Part shown: piece by piece, positions 24,111 through 36,568 of the stretch
Layout: each line of letters starts with the position of its first letter
How positions within the stretch are numbered: the first letter of the stretch is position 1
Assembly: GCA_026724425.1 (NCBI GenBank)
Contig: JAIUCV010000575.1
Location: forward strand, 1 to 64,000
Origin: Erythrophleum ivorense
Lineage: Eukaryota; Streptophyta; Magnoliopsida; Fabales; Fabaceae
DNA length: 64,000 nt
Reading direction: 5' to 3'
The notes under the pieces: model-generated
What the model saw: only the letters and a program-made list of their open reading frames with translations
The model's database searches: none
Told to the model about the DNA's origin: nothing
Position numbers and translations under genes: made by a program

Positions 24111-26681
24111 ATGGCTACCATCAAGCTCTCTTCTGCACACAGTTTCTCTTATCCTCGTTTATTCTCTTCGTTTCCCCAAAATAACCCTGCTTTGTCACTC
24201 TATTTACAAGCCAAAGCCAAACCTTCTGTAACTCTGCGCTCCATTTCTCTGAAACCCTACAATACAGATAGGCTTCGTGCGCGGTTGGTGGCTTTAGCTG
24301 TTAAGAACCTCGGGGAGACGGATCCGATTATTCTGCTTCCGGAAAATGAGGGCGCCGCCGCAGAACTGCCATCGGGTACCGGCGTATATGCCGTTTATGA
24401 CAGAAACGACGAGCTTCAGTTCATTGGCTTATCGCGTAACATTGCAGCAAGCGTTTCTGCTCACCGGAAATCGGTGCCAGAGCTCGTTGGCGCCGTGAAG
24501 GTAAGGCTAATATGGTTTTCTTTATTTTCTCAAGGAACTGAAAACTTATTTGTAAGATATTTGAACATGAGATTGATAAAAGGATTAATATCCTTGCGTT
24601 ATTCAGGATATATACGTATATTTACTATTATCAAATATCTTATGAATAGGTTTTATATAATTAAAATTTTCACAAACCAAACATCACTTTAAGCTTCCGA
24701 ATGGAGCTGTAGTATCAGATTATGCGTCGTACGATAGTAGAGGTAAAATTAAGGGAAGGAAAGTTACGTGTCTGGAAATCAAAAAGGGGAAAAGAAGTAG
24801 AAACTTATCAAGTGCTTAAGCAAAACAGGACAAGGAAAACACAAATGGTTGCTCTACTCTTGTGTTTTGCTTGCTTACAATATAGGGCTAAAATGATAGT
24901 TGTGTATTACACATTTGAATTCCTCTATGTTTCACTTGTATGTTTTTCCACCTTTCTTATGATGCGCAGTTAGCTTCACCCCTTCAGTTTCATTCTTACC
25001 CTTTCCATTTATATGAAACCTTAGGGCTTTATGTCTTATGCTAATAATGATTGATGCACATTACACCATAAAACTTTCATCACTGAATGTGGTGTCTATA
25101 TCATGAACATGACCTATGTCAATTTGACGGTTCTGGGCTGACTGAAGATTACTGAGCACCGTGCTTAAAAAGATGAATTTTAGTTGAACAATAGATGAAC
25201 GGGACTAGAGAGTGATTTGGTATGTGGTTTAAGTATAACCTTATGTGATCAAATTTTGAAGGTCAAGATGATATTAGTTTTGATCCAAGTTCATGCTGAC
25301 AGCAACTTAATAATGCATATGAAGAAAGAAGACATTTTATAGCTCTTATTAAATTTTATTTTATCCCTTCTTTTTCTGGAGTTGCATGAGCTTGCACTTT
25401 ACTACCATGACCAATGTCCTCTCAAAATAGTGTCCTATAATTTAACCCCATGACTTAGAAGCTTCAAGCCAGAACACGGGATTTACAATCCTGGTTTCCC
25501 ATTGCCTTCTCGTAGAGAATTGGAAGCATTAGGCAACTACTTCACAATCCAATCGGAGTTTATGGCCGCTGACAACTACCTTAACAAGACACCACACTAG
25601 GCAAATCTGAAAAATTCCTGTCATACAATCATTAAGGCAAGTGAAAATTGAGATAAAACTTCTTTCCAATGCCTTTTATTTGTTTCAATGATCAGAAAAT
25701 TAATTTATACATGTCTTTATTATGAATGAATGAATATTTTGCAGAGCAAATGGTGAGAACTAGATATTGGCTGTGAATTTGAGTTGGCTTCATTCTTGCT
25801 GGGCATTTGTTTTTTTGAGAAGGGTTTATTTTATGACTTATAAATTATTTAAGTCAAGATGGTAAATAATACAAAAGCATAGATTTATATAAACTATATC
25901 AGAAGTGAGACAATCCTTGAAAGATTTCGTCTTTTAAAAAAAAAATTTGGGGCCTTTCCCCTGCTCCCTGAAAAGTAAAAACAATGAAATATAATAAAGG
26001 CACAGATGCACACAAACAGGAATAGAAGTGAGATGATCAATGAAAGATTTTTGCCTTTCTTCTTTACTTTAAGAAGATGCTCTGGTAATGCACTGCTCTT
26101 CCCTACGATTAAAGTCACCATTCTCCAGTAATATTGCCTTCCTAACAATGAATTCATTGTAAAATCGTCTGCTGTAGGTTGGCCTAGTAGATGAACCTGA
26201 CAGAGAAACTCTGACCCAAGCATGGAAATCATGGATGGAAGAATACATAAAAGCCAATGGAAAAGTTCCACCTGGTAATGAATCAGGAAATGCCACTTGG
26301 ATCAGGCAGCCACCTAAGAAGAAGCCTGATCTTCGACTAACCCCTGGTCGTCATGTGCAACTAACTGTTCCACTTGAGGAGCTCATTGACAAATTGGTAA
26401 AGGAGAACAAGGTGGTTGCATTTATCAAGGGTTCGAGAAGTGCACCACTATGTGGATTCTCACAAAGGGTGATTGGCATTCTTGAAAGTGAAGGAGTGGA
26501 TTATGAGAGTGTTGATGTGCTGGATGAAGAGTATAACTATGGATTAAGGGAGACGCTCAAGAAGTATAGTAATTGGCCCACATTCCCGCAGATCTTTGTA
26601 GATGGCGAATTGGTTGGAGGTTGTGATATACTGACCTCCATGTATGAGAAGGGTGAAGCGGCTAGTTTATTCAAAAAGTAG
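24111..26681 (+). CDS. GRXS16: Chloroplast monothiol (CGFS) glutaredoxin with N-terminal GIY-YIG-like domain
   Basis: Two exons, 24111-24500 and 26178-26681, joined in phase 0 across a 1,677-bp intron; 297 residues, close to the length known for Arabidopsis GRXS16. Residues 1 to about 60 are rich in Ser and Arg and poor in acidic residues, like a plastid transit peptide. Residues about 87-165 are a degenerate GIY-YIG nuclease-like domain (GVYAVYD at 91-97, FIGLSRN at 104-110). Residues about 193-297 are the glutaredoxin domain with CGFS at 222-225, WPTFPQ at 263-268 (cis-Pro 267) and GGCD at 277-280, the glutathione-binding signatures of class II glutaredoxins that can carry a [2Fe-2S] cluster. 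In this family the N-terminal domain can regulate the redox domain through a disulphide; here that is by homology. The ATG at 24111 is used; the longer frame upstream begins with TTG. Confidence 0.96.
25454..25600 (+). pseudogene. Possible protein-coding remnant inside the GRXS16 intron
   Basis: A 48-codon open stretch ending in TAG at 25598-25600 reads like protein (HGIYNPGFPLPSRRELEAL, then GNYF) and is less AT-rich than the intron around it. A stop lies just before it and no ATG opens it. I do not recognise the family. It may be the fossil of an inserted gene fragment, or chance. Confidence 0.25.
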
Positions 26682-28792
26682 TTGCGCAAGGTTCTCAGCA
26701 TTTAGGAATTCTTTAAAATTGTGTCAACCAGTTCCCTGAGTAAGGAGCATGAGAGGAGGTATGGGGAGCAAGAGGTAATAAAGGTCTCATGCCTAGTTGT
26801 GCTAGACTGTTGGATACTAGGAAAGATAAATTATTCATGTATATTTGGTTTGATAGTGAAAATTTTTTACTCTCTTGCTATCCTGTGGGTGTATGTTATG
26901 CGTCTGCTCCTATTTGCAGCCTTTGTAAAATACTCGTTTGAGCCGAATGTTGAGCTTGTATCGGCCTGATACTTCACTGTTGAAAAGATTGATTGCAGGT
27001 TTTCTTGGTAGGAAAGGTTAAAAGAAGAACGTGAGAAGTAGAAAGCAAGTGAAAATGAAAAGGGTTTTGATGTTTTATTCAGCGATATACGATAAAAAAG
27101 GGGGGAAATGAGGATAGTATGCGTCTCATTTCCTGTAGCTTTACTTTTTTCCTCATACTAAATGAATGTAAAACAATTTGCAAACAAATATTTAGTAGCT
27201 CCGCATTTTTCATTTTCATATTTTAAGTGTGAATTGATATTTTGGACCTTAAAAAATATATCGTGTCTCAATATGGTTACACAAAGTTTAACCTTTTTAT
27301 TCTAGTCTTTCATAGAGTATTTTCATATTTTGTTTTCAACATTATCATATGTTAAACTCGGGTATCAGATGGCTAATAAAGATGAATAATATAATTTAAT
27401 ATAGAACTGATGTGGCTGGTGCTGCATAAACATGCCATGACAATATCAATAAAATATTAATAACTACTAAGTGACTCAAGTGATGCATAAGATTTCTTTT
27501 AATAAAATTACATTTTATATTCAAAATAAATCTGATAAAAATAATGTTTTATTGAATTCCTGTTAATTGCATTAAGAAATAATACTTAATGATTATTTCA
27601 AATTATATGATGTTATGTTATGACATGTTTTATTGGCAATTATGTACTTAATAATTATATAAGCTTTATGTTAGGTTATGTTATCTATCAACAGCTTATA
27701 GCGATAATTATATAAAATATATATTTTTTATGAGACTAAAATGAAATAATAAAATTTTAGTGGATTATATATATATATATATATATATATATCTGGGCCA
27801 CCAAAATAATAATTCACTCAACTTTCAACTATATCGGGTAGCCCTTCATATCAATATGCGTGAGTGACGAAGAGTTATGCACCAGAGACTAGAGTCTCTA
27901 CGTATTCTGTAAATCAGTTTTGTTCAATTTGCATTTATTTGTTCTTTTTTTTTTAATCAGATTTTATTCACCAAATGTAAGACAAACTGATAAACTGCAC
28001 TTGTACAACTAATTAGCAGATTATATGAGAGAAAAACCTCAATCAACCGAGCTAGCTGAGACCTTCATTAGTAAATGACATCTTAAAATATATTATGTCT
28101 ACAAAACTCGGAATGATTCTTTCTCAAGCCCCATCCGCGAACAGTTTAATTTGAATTTCCTAAATAAAAATCATCTATGAAAGTGCTTAAATCTATCAAT
28201 AAATTCTAAATGAATTGAATTTTAAAAAAAGTAAAGAACCGTTTGGAGTTTTAATGATAAAATCTTTTTTTTTCCTCGTTTTTGATAATTAATCTTATTT
28301 CATTTTAGAAATATTTCAATTACCGTTCTTCCTATTTTTTGTCAACTAATTTATCTTGATCGAATCATTACCAATCTCCATGCTTGAAAATGACTTCCGT
28401 TGATAAAAATTTTGTACTTTTCTTTTTTACTAAAATTAAAATATAGCTAAATAATGACAGTTAGTTAGTACTCTATATTACCATTTCCCTCTTTAATTTT
28501 CTCTATCTTATAATTTTCGACAAGAGTTGCTAAAAATTTTATCTTTCTTTTATTCATTTTCAGACAGATCAACGTGTCTTGATTCTTTAATTATTTCATG
28601 ATCTGGTTTTTCAATGATGAGGGGCCTCGCGGACCCTTGTTTTTTTTTTTTTTTTAATTCTTCCTTGGTTCTGACTTTCCTTTCATTTCCTTGTCCTATA
28701 AATCATTAGCGAGCAAATAAGTTAACAGACTCTGAATTTCAATGTTGTCTTGTCAAAATTTCTGAGATTTTTCTTGTCTAGTTCCGTACAGA
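26682..28792. other. GRXS16 3' flank and intergenic DNA before the SAC gene
   Basis: About 26682-27000 is probably GRXS16 3' UTR. An (AT)n run lies at 27766-27792. The remainder is AT-rich with no gene. The last 100-150 bp should hold the SAC 5' UTR. Confidence 0.5.
27766..27792. repeat. (AT)n microsatellite
   Basis: AT run of about 27 bp ending in CTGGGCC, in intergenic DNA. Confidence 0.85.
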
Positions 28793-31700
28793 ATGGAGAT
28801 TGAAGGAGAATCTTCGGGTTCAGGTGAAAGATTCAAGCTTCATGACCAATTGGAATTGCTTGAATTTCAGGACAAATTCGTGATCAAATCTCCTGAATCT
28901 CCCAATCAAGGATTCTGGATTAGCCGTCATGACGGGACCATCAACTTAATTGAGGGTAATACGCTTTTCGGTAGCTCAACTCCGTTGCTTCGAGCATTGA
29001 TTGATTCTCGAGAAAATGCAGGAACTGTTCTGTTAAGTTAGTTTATTATTTCTGAAGTGGGTTTCCACCCTTACTTTATCTATTTATCATGGATGGTCTC
29101 TTTTCATTTTTTTCCTTCTGGAAATGTATCATGAGTTATACATATCATTTAGCTTTGAGACAAACAATAATACTTCAGAAGTGGGTCTCAAGAGTTTTCA
29201 AAGACGTAACTTATTATGAGTATTATGCTATTTACTCATGGTGGGTGTTGGTTAGTTTTTATTTGGGAACCAAGAGGTAATCATTTGTAAGTTTGCTTCA
29301 TTGTATCTTACATTTTGAGGTTTGTTAGGGTTTGTTTAGTTATGTATTTTCAGTCCCATTATGTATGATTGGGAATAATAGAAACCCATTTAAAATTCAT
29401 GATTTCATTTCTATAATTACCTTCACAACTTTTTTGAATGTTAATCTTGCAGATGACGCAAATTTTGAAGGTTCACCCAGGACTTCTACAATTTATGGTC
29501 TGGTGGGAACAATAAGATTACTTGTAGGTAGATGCTTACATGCTTTTGTCTTGGGTTGTTTGGATGTATTATTCCCTTTACATTTCTGTTCATACTTACT
29601 TATTCATCTGTCAGCTGGTGAAAATGCTACATTGGCTTAATTCATTGCTGAAACAGGACACAAAAGCTAGCATAACAAAGCTGAACTAGCTAAAAACCTG
29701 ATAGGAACTATTTTTTTCCCCTTTTATTTCTCGCTTTTTATTTCTTTTAAAGGTGACCACCTATTCTAGCACTATAGCTACCTTATACTCATCAGCACTC
29801 AATGATGTGTTTCTTGGTGTAGGAACTTATGTCCTCATTATAACTTCTCGGAAAGAAGTTGGAAGCTTTATTGGTTTTCCAGTATATCGCTTGATGTCTA
29901 TGAGACTCCTAGCCTGCAATGAGGCTTTGAGGTTTTCAACTGCTCAAGAAGTATGGTTTGTGTAATCCACAGCTATTCAGGCCTCACTAAAATGGAATAT
30001 CTTGGTTGCACTTTAATTACCTTTTCTGTATACTATCTTGTTGCAGAAAAAAGATGAGGCTTACTTCAGGACTCTGTTGAAAATAGTAGAGTCAATGCCA
30101 GGATTGTACTATTCATATGATACAGATATTACATTAAAGTAAGAGTCAAGGTCTTCAGATAGTCTGGTTTTGTACTGTAATGAGATTGATATTATTGCAA
30201 GGTTGATGTTCCTAATATGTGATTTATCATGTTTACCAGTTTACAGCGCAGATGCAAGTTAGTAGAAGGTTGGATGAGTAAGCCAATTTGGAAGCAGGTT
30301 AGTTGGCACTTGGCACAATGCTTGCTTTATCTTCTGGCATCAGGATTTTGGATGAATGAATAATCTTTACTGAAATCTAGTTCTTTATGTCTCCATTGAA
30401 AGCGAAGCATTCTGGCTGTGACTTTTTAATCATATGTAACTGAACCGTGTTGTTATGTTAGTTTAAGCACATGCTGTGATCAAGTGATTCCTTGACAACT
30501 TATACTAACTGATGGTACTATCAAAGTTTTAGTTGTATCCAATCACAGTTTTATGGGAAGCTATGTTGTATATCCATGTATTTTGTTGTTGTACTGAAAT
30601 TATCAATGAAAAAAACAAAAAAGAAGAAGAAAAATGAAAAAACACTTCATGTTGCTAAAACTGATAAGAATATGATGAAGAATCCCTCTGTTTGGAGATC
30701 TATTTCTGCTTATGAGAGTCTTTTGATTCTCCCTTTCACCAAAAGCTTTCTGAAAGCTTCCCTTTTCCTTCTTTTTTTTTTTTTCAGGCTGACCCTCGAT
30801 TTGTCTGGAACAAACATCTTTTGGAGGAGCTTATTGAGTGTAAGGTTAGACAATTTGTTATTAATTCCTGTTTGCTAATGTAAAAATGCTTTGATTTTAT
30901 CTAAAAGAAAGAATTATTTCCAAAGTCTTAATGGATTTCATCTTGTCACTTTTAGTATTATCTTGAGGTTTGTTCTTTTAACTCCTATCTTCTTGTTGGC
31001 AGCTTGACAGATTCATTATCCCCCTTGTACAAGGCAATATCCTGAAGTTTAAAGTTCTTCTCTGTCCCACCCCCTTGTGTGCATGTGTGTATGCTGTCCA
31101 TATAATGTCAATGCAAGAAAATGGTGACAATGAAGTAACTTTCACTTTGAGATACCAAATATGTTTTTCCTTAACTGAGGTTTAAGCTTCCAAGCAGCAG
31201 AGCTGAAGCTAAAGGACTCACGTGCTACAATAACATTAGTTTCACGGAGGTGTACACGGCGTCTAGGTACAATGGCTTGGAAATACTTCTTTCTTATAAT
31301 AATTAGTAGTAACATAATAAAAAGTCTAAGAATTGATTTTAATCTGGTAATTTGGTGACATAGGAACAAGAATGTGGAGAAGAGGAGCTAACCTTGAAGG
31401 TGACACTGCCAATTTCATTGAAACTGAACAGTTGCTGGAAACTGAAGAATATAGGTCCTCACTATTACAGGTATTATTCAGCAATGACAGATCAACATGC
31501 ATTTATAAAACAATTGCCGCCTTTCAATAGTTTCGCCTCACAGTTGGTATGTTATTATCTATGAAGCATTGGATCATCGACACATGGAATGCCATGTTGG
31601 ATTCACTGTAGGGTTTCTAATGGAGTGAGGGGAGAGGAAAATATTGATGAAGTTTGGGAGTCAAAGGATAAATTGGAACCAGTACTATCTTAAGGGATGA

Positions 31701-34700
31701 AAATGAAACTTTGTGTTAAGTTAGGGGCAAACAGTATATTTTGGCGTATTTTTCTAAAATTCATCATGCATTATTATATATATAAATTTAGTGTTCTTTT
31801 GTATTCCATGAATATATCTTAAAATTACCTTATAATATATTCTGAACAAAAGAAAATATCAACCATTTTATCATATGCTTATAGTTATTTAAATTTATTT
31901 TAAATTTGTCATGCAAGATCAAAATGATAATTGTTTATGATTCAATAGTTGGATGGATCAAAATTACTTCCAATGAGGAGTTTTTTGGTGGTGTATGTCA
32001 AGTCTTGCAACATTGTTAATAGATTTTTATCGTATTTGTGTGTGTATCTTGCTCTTAGACACAATTTATTTTGTTCTAATTATAATTAAATCTCCTTGAA
32101 AGGCTGAAAAAAAAAACTCCTTAGGATTATATTATTTCATTACTATTAATTGTTTCCTGTTCTCATTTTCTTTGACAGAAAATTAGAATCTTAGGGAGCC
32201 TTCTTCTAAATATTAACTCCAGAATAGGTCCATGATCTAAAGTGGTTAAATGTCTCTGACGAGCAAAAATACTTTGGATTGACACTTTTTATAACTCATA
32301 AGTCTTAAGACTCTATATCATGCTGCGATCATAATAGCTAGGAGGATGAAATCTGCTCTGTAGTTGTCTGAGCCTTTTGCTTCTTTCTGGTTTGGGGGTT
32401 GGTGGTTGGTGATCTAAGAATTTACGCCAAAAAATTTGTAATAGTCTTGACCTGCTATTTTACTTAAACTTGGCAGTATACAACTTGGCTATTTTATCTT
32501 ACAAAATTCAAATAGTTCTTGTGCTTGGAGATATTCCTAACTTTCTTAGTTTCAGTTTAGATATTTGTTACTCATTTTTACAGGATTTGCTAGCCAGTGG
32601 AATTTAATATCATTGACTCAAAGTTAATCATGGTTATGCATGCAAATTGAGGTTAAAAAGAAAAATAAAGAAAGAAAGAAAGGTTATGAACGTTTGATGT
32701 CTATGTAGCCATAGAGCAACTTTTATCTTTGAATAGCAAAATTCTTTTTTTCCTTTTTACCCCTGCACGTGATTAGAACTCCTTATAATTGTTTTGCAGA
32801 TTCGAGGTTCAATTCCTATTCTTTGGGAGCAGATTGTTGATCTAAGCTATAAACCACACCTTAGGATAATTAGTCATGAACAAACGGTGCCCTTCTATTT
32901 CATAATTATGCTAGCACTTTGGTGTTTCAACCATGAGGATTAAGTTATGCATGCCCTGAAGCAAATAATTTTACTTATTTTTCTTCTCTTCTGCTTCAGC
33001 CAAATATTGTGGAGCACCATTTCCATGATCTATTACAAAGATATGGAGAGACTGTAGCAGTTGATTTAACTGATAAAGTATGGCTTTATCCTCTTTTTTT
33101 CTACTCTAAGCCATGAATCTGTCATAAATATCTTTTTCCGAGTTCTTTGTAAATCTAAAACTTTGTAAGATCTTGTCAGTGCTTGAAAGGCAGGATTGTC
33201 ATGATTGAGTGAAAATGTGCTTAGGTGGTTGTTTTTCATTCAGTCCACCAGTTGATGCTAGGTCAGCTGGCTGCTTTACGGATGCGTTGCGTCAGATCAT
33301 ATCTAAATACTTCTTTTCCACTACCACTCTTCCCTCCCCCCAAAATTTTTAGTATATTGGGGTTTGGGTGCATTTTTTTGAGCAAATTCTTGTTAATTTT
33401 ACTGCTGTAGTTTGGTGATGAAGGTCAATTAAGTACAGCATATGCTGCCGAAATGCAAAATCTGCAAAATGTGAGGTAGCAGTTCAGACTTATTTTATTT
33501 TATTTTATTTTTCCTTATTACTGTATGTTTGATGTGATCTGTATCTTTCATATATTTTTATTTTCTTTTGTTTAACTTATTTTTATGGTTCATGGATTAT
33601 GGTAGATATGTGTCTTTTGATTTCCATCATCACTGTGGCACTTCAAACTTTGATAATCTAGAAGTCCTTTATGATCAAATCTCAGAGGATTTTGAAAAGC
33701 AAAGGTAATATGAAACTCATAAGTATTACCACTTGCCACAATCCAGATATAATTCAGATTTTTAATCATTGCTATTTCAGCTGAGCAGATACTTCTTGAT
33801 AGATGGAAAAGGGGATGTCCTAGAGGAACAGAGAGGAATTATCAGAGCTAACTGCATTGATTGCCTTGATCGAACAAATGTTACCCAGGTTTGCAGATAA
33901 ATGATCAGTTGATTGCTAGGACTAATTCTGTTCTTATTCTTTGTTCTCCTGGAAAATTCATAGGTATAATATAGTGTTTGTACACGCAATGATTAAAATT
34001 AAATTTCAAGAATTTAGCATGTGCCCCATATGTGCAAAATGAATCCTAGCCATTGAATTTACAGCACCATATTGCACCAAAGAATTTCTCAACCTCCTGT
34101 ATGAAGGATATGTAGCGTGAGCACTCTATAGCATTCCATTACACTTTTCAACTATCTCGATCCTATTTGCAGAGTTATCTGGGCCAGAAGTCATTAAATC
34201 AACAGTTGCAAAGGATTGGAATTTTTACTCCCTCTGATTGTATTTCTATGTTTGGAGAAGAATATGGAAAATTCAGAGCAGGTATGAAATTTTTGGACTA
34301 TTCCTTCAATTATTTTTTTTTTTGGGTGAATTATTGCCCTTCTTATTTGAACTATTTTTTCTTTTCCTATTTAGTGTGGGCTGAGCAAGGTGATGAGATA
34401 AGCCTTGAGTATGCTGGGACTCATGCCCTCAAAGGGGACTTAGTTAGGTAATATGAAATATACGGTCTCGCAATCCCATGTCCAAATGTTCTATTCATTT
34501 TGGGATCATGGTGCAGGTATGGAAAACAAACACTGGGTGGAATAATCAAAGATGGGATGAGTGCACTTTCACGATATTACCTGAATAATTTTCATGATGG
34601 GATTCGGCAGGCAAGTTTATCAATGTCTTAAATTGTTTTCTATAGTTAAATGAAGACCACTCAATTCCCAAGTAACGAATAAGTTTCTTGTTTTTTGCAG

Positions 34701-36568
34701 GATGCTCTGGATCTGATAAGCGGACACTATACTGTCAGTAGAAACAATCCCTCTCCCTTCCAGCTGAATGGCTTTGAATCCATCTCTGTAAGTAACACCA
34801 TGGTCTAGTCTTGGGGAGAATTCTAAGGTGCCTCAAATACCTGGTACCTTGCCTTGTTGGTAGACTCATCAACCGTTGGATACAAATAATTAATTTAAAA
34901 AAAAAAAAGGAAAGAAGCAAAAAATAGTGGTCAATAAGCTTGCCAATAAGGCAAGGTACGCATGCACTTAGGACACTGTAAAATTCACCCTAGTCTCGCT
35001 GTTTTCTACTGCCCTCATCCTGAAATTGGCAAGGAATCAGAAAAGACAATGCCCTTGGGTAATTGATGCAATAGATCCTGTTATTTCTAGGTTATCTTAA
35101 GGTGAGGCAACATTGTATAATAAGGATGTCCTAATAGAATAATGTATAAGATGGCCGCTTGGCCAAGGGGCCAGTTCTATTTTGATGAAATTAAGAAAGT
35201 AGTTGCATTGTGTGTTCAGCGTAATTTTACGTTACCAGACTTAAATGAAATTCTTTAGGTATTTGTTATGAGGTTCTCCAAAATAAAAACACAGCATGTG
35301 AACAATTTTATACATTTTTTCCAACTATCATATTTTATTTTTGATTGCTTGAAGAAAACTTCTCTGCATGTCATAATCCTATTAGAAAACCTCGTAGCAA
35401 ATTCCTAAAACTATACTGAAGTTTTTTTTTCTTTCAAGGAATGCGTATGATTAGTTGGTTTTGGATATGGACATAGATAACTATTATACTCCATCTTTTA
35501 AGATTGCTTGTAGAGCAAATTGTCAGGCGTTGACATGTTCTATGGCCAACTGTAAACACGCAGTATCTCCCAGTGGCATCAGCTTTGCTAATAGGAGGTT
35601 TGACTGTAACAACCTTCACACTTCAACAAGGTATGTAGTTCTTTGTTTTCTTCCCTCATCTGAGTAAAGTGTCCTTGATGAACGCTTCGCTTTGGATTTT
35701 GGGTAAATTACAATTTATTTCCATGTAGCTTGGTTCTAAATTAATGTCCTATATGATTTAAAGTGTGTCATTTAACCCTCTTTTTCTAATTATGTTATTG
35801 CTTAACCAACTTCTTGTATTTTCATCCATTGCTTAATGAAAACAATCAAATGAATGCTCAAAGGATGAACAATTTCGTTATTAAAATTTTGTTCCACATG
35901 TTCTTGAATAATTTCATAGTGTCTTTGTTAGAAATTATAATAAAACTATCCATGGATCTTTATTTAATAGCTTTAACTTTTGAGTTGAAATATTCTTTAA
36001 TTTTTCATGACCAAGTAGATAGAGTTCGATCCTTGCCACAAAGATAATAATAAAATTATTTATGAGCCTTTCCTTAAAAATCTAAGCTAAGCTTAACTAG
36101 ACTAAAGTTGATTACCTCAATTTTTAAATGTCATCTTAATCTTAGCCATAGTTTTTGAAATACAATGAAATTATTCAAAATATAAGGGGAACATATTTTA
36201 AACAATGAAACTATTTGTTGTTTTAACATTCACGTGATTTAACGAGGGCAAAAAATACTACAGAGCAGTTGAATGATAACTGAATAAACCATATAAGGGT
36301 TAGGTGACACCCTCTAAACCACAGGAATTTATTTTGGACAAAACCTTAAGGAAGTAATCTGTAACAAACTCTTTATTTTATTTTATTTCTTTTATGTTAT
36401 AATATAAACTAAAGATGTTAATATATTTTTTTCCTTCTAGCTGGCCGAAATGCACAGCATTATTGGTCTTCTATACTGTGTGCTGGAGTAACAGCAGGAG
36501 TAATGGCCATTATCAAAGCTAATGGAAGACAGTTCTGTTCAAGGCCCCGTTTGTGCGGTCTCCTGTGA
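28793..36568 (+). CDS. SAC8: SAC-domain phosphoinositide phosphatase (SAC6/SAC7/SAC8 group)
   Basis: Twenty coding exons: 28793-28955, 29453-29527, 29823-29950, 30047-30138, 30240-30297, 30788-30844, 31003-31036, 31186-31266, 31364-31470, 32800-32886, 33000-33077, 33411-33475, 33606-33704, 33789-33888, 34173-34281, 34375-34447, 34517-34610, 34701-34787, 35564-35630 and 36441-36568; 593 residues, frame closed throughout. The SAC catalytic motif RANCIDCLDRTNV holds C397-x5-R403, the phosphatase P-loop that removes phosphate from phosphoinositides. Conserved SAC blocks include SRRCTRRLGTRMWRRGAN, RGSIPILWEQ and FDFHHHCG. The C terminus has two hydrophobic segments (about 530-551 and 557-577), the membrane anchors typical of the SAC6-8/RHD4 group, which act on PI4P-type lipids in the endomembrane system. 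Assignment to SAC8 rather than SAC6 or SAC7 is from remembered similarity and is less sure. Intron 7 is U12-like and intron 17 has a GC donor. Confidence 0.93.
31037..31185 (+). other. U12-type (minor spliceosome) intron 7 of the SAC gene, apparent AT-AA ends
   Basis: The 5' end reads ATATCCTG, a near match to the U12 donor ATATCCTT. TTCCTTAAC at 31167-31175 is the exact U12 branch-site consensus, and its adenosines lie about 11-12 nt before the 3' end. The flanking reading frame requires GGC-A joined to GC-TTC (Gly-Ser-Phe). That puts the last intron bases at AA, one base before an available AG, which would shift the frame. No GT donor here keeps the frame with the exon that follows. Confidence 0.75.

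Noticed and set aside
24722..24973. Plus-strand ORF of 83 codons in the GRXS16 intron
   Set aside because: Basic, low-information sequence with no recognisable domain, and exon 1 joins exon 2 in phase without it.
33779..33790. Earlier AG (33779-33780) as acceptor of SAC exon 14
   Set aside because: Using the first AG would insert CTGAGCAG and break the frame; the AG ending at 33788 restores Arg-Tyr-Phe-Leu.
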